NCBI GenBank assembly: GCA_949361645.1
Contig: OX442415.1
Coordinates: forward strand, 20,491,283 to 20,555,282
Direction: 5' to 3'
From: Spongilla lacustris
Lineage: Eukaryota > Porifera > Demospongiae > Spongillida > Spongillidae
DNA: 64,000 nucleotides
Shown: positions 56,785 to 64,000 of the stretch, one piece after another
Numbering within the stretch: the stretch's first letter is position 1
Layout: each line of letters opens with the position of its first letter
The notes under the pieces: model-generated
What the model saw: the letters and a program-made list of their open reading frames with translations, nothing else
Told to the model about the DNA's origin: nothing
Databases searched by the model: none
Made by a program: the position numbers and the translations under genes

Positions 56785-57030
56785 TTTCAGGGTCCAAGCA
56801 CACCACGAATCTCTTTGCTGTCTATCTCAGCTAAGTACTCCAGGCTGGTGTACCTGGCAGCCGTCACCCACCTCAGTCTTACTCGGGAGTTCAGCGCTCC
56901 AACCCACGACAATGCAACACTGAACCTGGCCATCAGAGGCTCCTAAGGCCCAGCACACCTCAGACCACAGAGACTGCCTCTCACCAATGGGATGCTGGAG
57001 CAACTACTGAGTTTACTGAACAGTGATCCA
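56785..57030 (+). pseudogene. DIRS-like tyrosine recombinase N-terminal fragment
   Basis: VYLAAVTHLSLTREFSAPTH and NATLNLAIRGS match the SAM-like core-binding region, and the DNA matches 45130-45375 in opposite orientation. It ends where the BEL/Pao tail begins. Confidence 0.7.
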
Positions 57031-57034
57031 CTGA

Positions 57035-57220
57035 GATGTGGTCTTGATCCTTGATGAAGATAGCCCAAGAGGATTTTTGGAAGTTACCAAGGGTACAGAA
57101 GTTGGCCGAGATGGAGAAATCCGTGGCGCTACCCTGAAAGTTGGTTCGAAGGATGGAACCCCTACTGTTCTCCAACGACCATTGCAATTGATCTACCCCT
57201 TAGAGATTAACTCTGGTCCA
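57035..57220 (+). pseudogene. BEL/Pao integrase C-terminal fragment
   Basis: VVLILDEDSPRGFLEVTKG, GRDGEIRGATLKV and VLQRPLQLIYPLE form the conserved end of BEL/Pao polyproteins (GDVVLI-x-DE...RPIxxLYPLE). Confidence 0.75.
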
Positions 57221-57269
57221 CCAATAGTTCCCATTCTCAAGATGAAAAAAAAACCAGTCATGGTTTAAC

Positions 57270-60200
57270 TGGGGAGGGGGGGGGGGGGGAGACAATACAC
57301 TCTCAATATTGAATAGCTCTACCTGTGTAATTCTAGAAGGGCTTGCTATCTGCTTAGCAAATAAATTTACCTGCTTAGTAGATGCAGCCACTTTATACAA
57401 CATTTGACTTTTACTTACGAAGCCGGGAATTACATTTCTTCTTGTAGTCACTTTATATTTTTTGCTATTGCCGATATCATGTTCAGGGGGTTCTTTATGT
57501 ACAGCAAAGTAATGTATTCATAGCCAACTCTGAGCACTAGAGATGCAGTTCTTGTATTGTACTAAAAGTTATGTAAGTGGATTTGCTAATATCGCTGGGA
57601 ATTCTAAAAACATAAAAACATTTTTAGGAGAGGTCTGTGAAACAGAAAATGCTGCTGTCACAAATATAAGCAGAAGTATCTTTGACCTATAACAGTTGTT
57701 GCATTATAATGGCACTCTTATTTATGAATCACATTTTTGTCACTTGCTGATGAATTGGGGAAAACGAAACACAATCCTGTTTACAAGTTTCTTGTTTTGT
57801 GTTTGGCTCGGATAGAAATCTGAGGCTATATTTGGGTGATATTCTTGCCTGTTCTTCACTTATTAATCTTTATATTAGATAGGGATACTTGTTATTATAG
57901 TAGTATTTATAGTTTAGATTTAGTTCTGTGTTCTTGCATAGTTCGTTGTGTTGACATCAGAGGAGCAGAAAGAATTTTTTATGAGCTTGTAGTGTATTTG
58001 AGCTTGCTGCCTGCATAAGCAGTTATTAATGTATTCTTTGCCATTTTTAGTTATGTAGCCTTCTTAATTATGATCTTAGCCACAGACAAAGCTGCAGATG
58101 TGGAACGTTTCACTCATAATAGTGCTTCACTTTTAGTTAGAATACCTATAAGTTTGTTCTCATGATCATTGTTTAATAGCTGTGTTACTTATCGATAACC
58201 TTATATTGAACACTGTCTTTGGGTTTTCGTCATCGTTAAAAATGGATTTCATAAAAGATGAAAAATGTCTTTATATTACTGGGTACTCTTATTTGGTTGA
58301 TGTGATTAAGGCTAAGAGATCATCAGAGGTTTGAAGATTTTGGATTCTTTGTCGGATGCTGATTTATCCAAATTTACCAATGGTATTTGATATACTTTTT
58401 CACATGTCTTGACTGAGTCGTAGCCAACAGACTGTCCCAATCTTCAGTTGCCCAGCTGGAGTGTAGGGTTAATCAATTGTGTTCTATGTGTATAATAGTT
58501 TTGCATAAAATAGTCATGTAGTAGCCATACCCTGACTTGAAGTAGCAGGATTATGAATTAGCCACTCCCCATTGACAATAATGTTGGATATATTACACTG
58601 TGTACAATGATACATGTTACTCTTGGCTTATTAAATAGTCTTGCAGACTGGAATGATGATAATTCAGTACATATGTGTAACTTTCCATATACATGTGTTC
58701 AATACAATTCCATGAGCCACTGATGTGCTGCTGATAAATGTGTGATAGAGAAAAAGATCTGTTCAAAGCCAGATATACATGTATGCATTTTAGTCAAGTC
58801 TGTATAGTGCTAATGCTATTAAATGTTTATTTGCTAATGCATAACTTAAAATGCGTCCAATGTCTCGTAATGGATTGTCTCACAAGAAAGTGCATCAATT
58901 GATTATGTTAGAGAATAATAAAGTCTTAGCTTATGCTGTACCAGTTAGAATAATGTACATGTCTGCAATTTATAGTGATACAAAGCACTTTATTATATAG
59001 TTGAGTTAGCCACTTACATGTACATGTGTACATGGATCAGTGTGAATGCCAATATGCTACTTGCGTGACTTGTCAACTAAGGAAGATATATTTAATTGCA
59101 TGTGTGTTGATGTAAAACAGCAACTCAGGGTTTTACATTACGATCTGTATATAAAAGATTGTTGTCAAATAATACATCATTGCTGTGTAAAATGTCAAAG
59201 TAGTTTGTCATTATATAGCAAGATAGTATTTCAAGTATGACTAAAGTTATTTTTCAAATCACTGCTGTGTATAATATTTAGGCTTAGCATGCTAGGTTTC
59301 ATAATGAAAGTGTATTAAAACCTTCTGACTACAAGGTACATAATTGTTTGATTTTGTAATACAATGCTCGCTATTGTTAATCTTAATGATACTGTAGAAA
59401 ATTACATTGTGCTGCAAAGTAATAGTAAATCAATGCAAACATACAAATAGACAATTTTCAATGATCAGATGTTTTTGATGTGGAAAAGGTGGGATTGCAA
59501 GGTAAATAGGCTCAATTCTGATGTTATCACATTGTCATAAATAGCAGGCCAGATGATTGAATTTATTTGGTCACGCAAACAAAGAAGTGGCTACAAGCAC
59601 TGCAATGTAATTTGGAATTACACGATGCACGAAGGACCATTCAAATTGCATTTATTTCATGCAGCAGCATAAGCTTCTTGATGGTATTGCTCAGCCACTT
59701 TTGCTAACTTCAGTACACATCCAATTCCTTATCTTTTTCATCAATAAACCTCTTTGTAAGTTCATCACCAAAAAACCCTCCAAGGAAGCAATGACCCCTG
59801 ACAACCTTGATATCCAAGTCATGCAGGTGTAGCATCAACATCATTTTCATTTACTACCACAACGGTTTTCATTGGTTCAGAATAGTATCCAAACTTGAGC
59901 CTGTTGTGTTTCTAGCCCTGAAACTCGTAAGGATTTTATCTCAGAATTAATTTAAGTGAACACACAGACAGGCTCCAGAACACATGCACATAAATATAGA
60001 ACCCTGTTCGAGAACAGAATCCCTAAAAAATATGAAGAGCAGGGAGCGCCTGTACTGCATCAGAAACTCTTGCAGAGCTGATTTAAGTGGAGGGGAAGAC
60101 TTTGTCAAGGCCTACTTAAATGTCTGCAGGTTGCCCTGTTGGCAGGATAGTAGTAAGCACCTGTCAGGTGGACGATTTCTCTTTCCTGACAACAGAAATA

Positions 60201-60270
60201 AAGAGGAGTTGTCCGTGACAAATAATATGAGGATGCCTAAAGTGGGTGAAATCCTGCTCTAACAATTTAA
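57270..60270. other. AT-rich stretch without genes
   Basis: It contains one further copy of the recurrent motif (57985-58060) and a poly-G run at 57277-57289, but no credible ORF, TIR pair or tandem repeat. Confidence 0.5.
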
Positions 60271-60276
60271 TTCCAC

Positions 60277-61890
60277 TTAACACCTTTCTTTGTGAGATGG
60301 TAGAGTGGTTCTGTGACAGTTGCCAAGTTTGGTGAAAACTTCCCATAGAACACTGATCCTAGAAATGAACGGAGACTGGACACATCTGTAGGCGCTGGCA
60401 TCACCCTTGGCTATTCCATTGCTGGACAATGTGTATCCCAAGTGCTCAATAGAAGGCTGAGCAAACAAACACTTTTCTTGTTGGCAGTGATATCTACACT
60501 GTAGGAGCTGTTGCAACAAAGCACAAAGATTCTCAAATTGTTCCGTTGCCGATACCCCGCTCACCAGAATATTGTCTATGTAGACTGCTACGCCCTTCGG
60601 GTCACTTGTGAGCTGGTCCATTGTCTCTGTAGAAGAACACCTCGATTAGTGCTAAGAGCCAGGCACTTCTGACTCTTTGGGCCTAACATCAGGTCATCTG
60701 GGTGTGGCATAGGGTATCTGTGAGGCTCCAGTTGAGGGTTGACAGTGACCAAATATTCTCCACACACACAATTGGTGGATTAGACCCTTCTGCTGCTGCC
60801 TTCTTATTGGGACTACATGAGTTCCTTAACTGTTAAACTGCATCGGTTTCCAAACACCCTTGGCCACGCATGCATCATATGCCTGTGTCAGGTCCTCCTG
60901 GACTGCAAAGGGGACTACGCATGGTTTACAGAATATGGGTTTGGAGTCAGGCTTGAAACGAATCTCAAGCTGGAAATCCATTAAGCAGCCCAGTTCCGGC
61001 TTGAAGAGTTCAGGAAAATATTGGCACACCCTCTTGCACGCTTCCAGGAGTGCCACATCTGGTTTGAGATCCTTGAGTATGGGAAGAACAGCTTAGGCAC
61101 CATTAGATCCCTCAGTATAGGTAGAACCCTTGGAATGCCCAGGAGAGCCGGAAGGTTGATGCACAGTCGAACCATAGTGACACGCCCCAGAAGATTAAGT
61201 CTTGAGACCTTGGAGACTGTGAAGGAGATGTTTTCCATTCTGGTAGTAGTACTTTCTTGAGAAGGGAAACTGCCACCTGAAACGTTCCCAAGGTAAGGTG
61301 AGGCTGCCCATTTGCTACCTAATAGCGACTTGCTGTGGGCATGAGAGCTGGTTTCCCAAGCTTGGTCAAAACATCTATGGAGCAAAAAATATCACCTGCA
61401 CCAGTGTCTACTTCAAAGCTGAACTGCTGACAACTGATCTGGATTGTCGTGCTGGAGTTGAGGGACTGAATTGATCCTCTTGACTGACTGTAGCTTCCGT
61501 TTGGTAATGACCATAACAGTATGGCTGTCGTTCCTCTTTTGCAAGCATACTGAATAGCGATGGCCTATCTTCTGGAAGTAATTGCAAATGAATTCCTTGA
61601 GTGGATAATCCCTGGCTCCATGGTCCGTTTTGCCACATTGTGGGCATGTGCCATTGGGGAAATCAGTCTTGTGACATGCATGTAAGGCTGCCTTGGACCT
61701 TGAGCTCTCCCCACCGGATGGAGATGTTCTTGGAGACTTGTCTTGTAACTTGTTCACTGCAACACCTGCTTACGCGACGATCCATAAGATGAATGCCTGC
61801 CTTTACAACATCAGTGATGCATAGCCATGATAGCCACTGAACTTGTGCATTGCACAGAGCAGCTGCTCTATTCAGTGAACTGAATGCATT
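60277..61890 (-). pseudogene. decayed gypsy retrotransposon: zinc knuckles, protease, RT
   Basis: In order on the minus strand: two degenerate CCHC knuckles (CPQCGKTDHGARD, CNYFQKIGHRYSVC) with one Cys lost in each; a protease start (VDTGAGDIFCSIDVL near 61410); RT beginning FPELFKPELGCLMDFQLEI and KPIFCKPCVVPFA (61010-60860); the catalytic box as VAVYIDNILVSG (Asp to Asn) near 60570; and HLGYTLSSNGIAKG, then a degraded FLGSVxFYGKF region. Frameshifts separate all of them. No LTR pair is apparent within the window. Confidence 0.8.
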
Positions 61891-62068
61891 CAACCAATAG
61901 AAGACCCCATGTGCCCTCCCACAATTTTCTTAAGTTCTCTCACTGCATGAATAGCTCATTCAACTCCTGACTGTAGACCAGAACACAACTGATGCACCCC
62001 ACATAGTTCCTCCATATTGCCTCCAGTAGCAATTGCAATAACTTTGCATTTACCCGTATGTGGTGTTT

Positions 62069-62242
62069 CACCAGGCAAGTTAATTCAAGTACATATTGAA
62101 AACATTTATCTCAGCTAGTGTATCATAAAAGTGTATTTGTATTACAATTTTTGTTACATACATGTATCTGCTTGCTGAGATCAATGTTTCAAATATGTTT
62201 TTATGATTACCATTTATGGTACAAATTTGGCCTTGCCTGGTG
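62069..62242. mobile_element. 174-bp MITE-like inverted repeat
   Basis: CACCAGGCAAG (62069-62079) is complementary to 62232-62242, and a second inner pair (AACATTTATCTCAGC and GCTGAGATCAATGTT) extends the symmetry. No clear target duplication. Confidence 0.55.
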
Positions 62243-62259
62243 GTGTATGGCAATTGGCC

Positions 62260-64000
62260 TTTACACCAGGACATTTATCAAGAGCTATTAAACAACACTC
62301 CAATTCACAATGCTGTTCTTGCTAGCCACATCACTAGCTTTGCACTATTAGTTCGGTAACCGCAAATGAAAGTTCTGCCATTTGGCTGCATTGGAGCCTC
62401 CTGGCCCAGTACTGCCTTGAACGTCGTGCAACTCTCCACATGTGATCCTGTGTTGTCAACTTCAATGAGAGGTGGTAGAATGTCACATGGCATAGAAGCA
62501 TCTTCCAAAGTACTAGATGGTTCATGGTGTTAGTCTTGTAAGGCCTCTAAAACACTCCTTGAGCTTATCAACCAAATTGGATGGATGTAGCACACTATGA
62601 ATGTGCATGTGTTCTACTACCTGGATATTACAGCATATCTGATCTGATCTTTGAGCATGAGATGAAAGAAAACTATCAAGACATGGTCTGGACTAGTTTG
62701 TGTCACATGGGATTTCACCAACCGCCTGAAACTCATAGATGAGATTTTCAAACTGTTCCAGCCTTAGATAATAGTGATTCCACACTGCAGTCTGAAGATA
62801 TTGTCTCTTTTCTCAAACCACACCAGTATCATTCCTAGAAAACAATCAGTCTTATTGTATTACCTCTGCTAACGCTGTTACTTCCTCAGAAAACAAGTCA
62901 ACAAAATCTCCTCCCACAGCTTCTTGCTTGTGACAGCAACAACCTTTTTCCAACGTTTGGTTCACATGTCTTCTTTGCCGTTTTTATGCTGTCTTACTGT
63001 ATAGGCTGCAAAGGCTTGTTCCATCTTCTAGGAATGGTATAAGCTTATAGATCTACTGGTAGTTTTTGTGTTCACTGGAAGGGAGCATTCATGTGGTGTT
63101 CTTTTAGAGTGGAATTGTGGTTCTTTTTTTAATAATGGTGCTTTTTGTTGTGTATGTGGTGGCATTTGAGGCAAAGGTGTTATGTTCGTGTCACAACAGC
63201 CATTTCATTGTTGAGGAAGACAAAAAACTGCATCTTGACTTTACACACATGCATGATTTCCAAAAAGCGCTTGTACCATTGCAAGGGGGGGGGGGGGGGG
63301 GTACTCAAACTTTACCTGTTTTCTTTGTCACTTTGACATAAACCCCTGGTGAGTTGTCCTCCATATTTGTATTAATGTAATTATTATTATTATTAGACCT
63401 GCATTCCCATAGCTGTGGAACCCTATAAAGTAGACCCGCAGGAAATGTTTTGGACATCAGCACCCCCAAGCCTGTTGTTTTGGTAGACATTTGTAGCAGG
63501 CTAAACATTATCGAATAAGTCAGGTCAATTGACATGGCCATCCTGGCATTCTTCTGTTATGCTTGCAGTTGTGTATGTAATATAAATCAATAGTAATCAT
63601 TGCATGTGCCCATAATGGCATTGAATGCATAAATGATCAACTCAAAACGAGTTGATAAATCATTGCACGTAACTTAGAATAAATTACCTTGAGCCAGTAT
63701 ATTATTTGCTAGAAAACTGCATTTAAGTTCATGTGAATATTGACAGGTGTGTGTAAAAGTGTATTCGCTTAAATTATAGCAGAATTATACAGTTTTATAT
63801 AATATAAAAGCATATTTGTACGAAGAATATAGATTCATCACTGTGTAGTGTTAACTCCAAAATATTGTATAATGAATCGTTGGATGCATGGTGTCAACCC
63901 AGAATAGCAACTCAATATCAAAGCATTATTTACATTTACATTGAGATTTCCAAACTGCTTAGAAAACATAAATTGCATGTGTAAAGTGTCAACTCAGAAT
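62260..64000. other. stretch without a convincing gene
   Basis: A minus frame at 62508-62305 has ordinary composition but no recognisable domain and may be gag-related to the upstream gypsy remnant. A G run of about 19 nt lies at 63283-63301. Otherwise AT-rich and featureless. Confidence 0.4.

Larger units (their letters stand above)
49980..58250 (+). repeat. recurrent non-coding motifs separating retroelement fragments
   Basis: Diverged copies of ATTAGAAAGAATGAATAGGAG followed by GGTAGAATAGTGC occur near 50026, 51572, 53283 and 55253. Copies of GTTTGGAGACTTG then TTAGTCACTTTT lie near 50110, 52480, 53733 and 54983. Copies of CATGTTGAGCAC then TTTGCCACTGCTTG lie near 52134, 53567, 55856 and 57990. 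Spacing is about 1.5-2 kb and order is partly kept, as in an old tandem array. Confidence 0.6.

Overview
The window is metazoan nuclear DNA. It has GT-AG introns from 58 bp to several kb, a FSIP1-like gene (a sperm and cilium-associated family), a B-box/filamin/NHL gene, and remnants of most animal transposon classes (DIRS/Ngaro-like, Ty3/gypsy, BEL/Pao, hAT, Tc1/mariner, small TIR elements). Dispersed TACATGTA-type palindromes, long homopolymer G or C runs, and minisatellites point to a marine invertebrate. A sponge or another early-branching or lophotrochozoan animal is plausible, but the sequence alone does not settle the phylum.

Layout. 0.3-11.2 kb: a ten-exon FSIP1 homologue on the minus strand, with a DIRS-type fossil in one intron and a 38-bp minisatellite of about 30 units in another. 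11.3-14 kb: a minus-strand B-box/coiled-coil/filamin/NHL gene that looks like an in-frame fusion of two tandem paralogues and is now broken. 14.79-18.55 kb: a complete hAT-type element with perfect 8-bp target duplications. 19.2-19.75 kb: the 3' end of a membrane-protein gene with a PPxY-repeat tail. 20.95-21.19 kb: the first two exons of an unrecognised gene. 21.51-22.40 kb: a TIR element with TAA duplications.

23.06-34.56 kb: a three-level nest. An internally deleted gypsy element with 110-bp LTRs was hit by a 3.2-kb Tc1/mariner-superfamily element (about 525-bp TIRs, TA duplication) and, in its integrase, by a 6.7-kb LTR retrotransposon (248/250-bp LTRs, TCCAT duplication). That inner retrotransposon has integrase before reverse transcriptase, as in Gmr1-like elements, and itself carries two non-autonomous DNA transposons. 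34.96-35.26 kb: a pure (CCCT)n tract. 36.3-37.8 kb: a hAT-like element with 5-bp duplications and a second TIR element inside. 39.1-41.3 kb: a long Pro/Ser/Ala-rich ORF built of 33-bp repeats. 41.5-42.2 and 44.4-46.4 kb: two related DIRS-like remnants. 47.1-48.6 kb: a 14-bp minisatellite inside a duplicated segment. 49.9-57.3 kb: a mosaic of short gypsy, BEL/Pao and DIRS fragments separated by recurrent non-coding motifs. 60.2-61.9 kb: a decayed gypsy element on the minus strand. The remaining stretches show no convincing gene.

Only the FSIP1-like gene, the PPxY-tail membrane gene, the small gene at 21 kb and possibly the repeat ORF at 39-41 kb look like intact host coding sequence. Most other coding-like sequence is transposon-derived and broken. 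No operon-like or CRISPR-like organisation is present.
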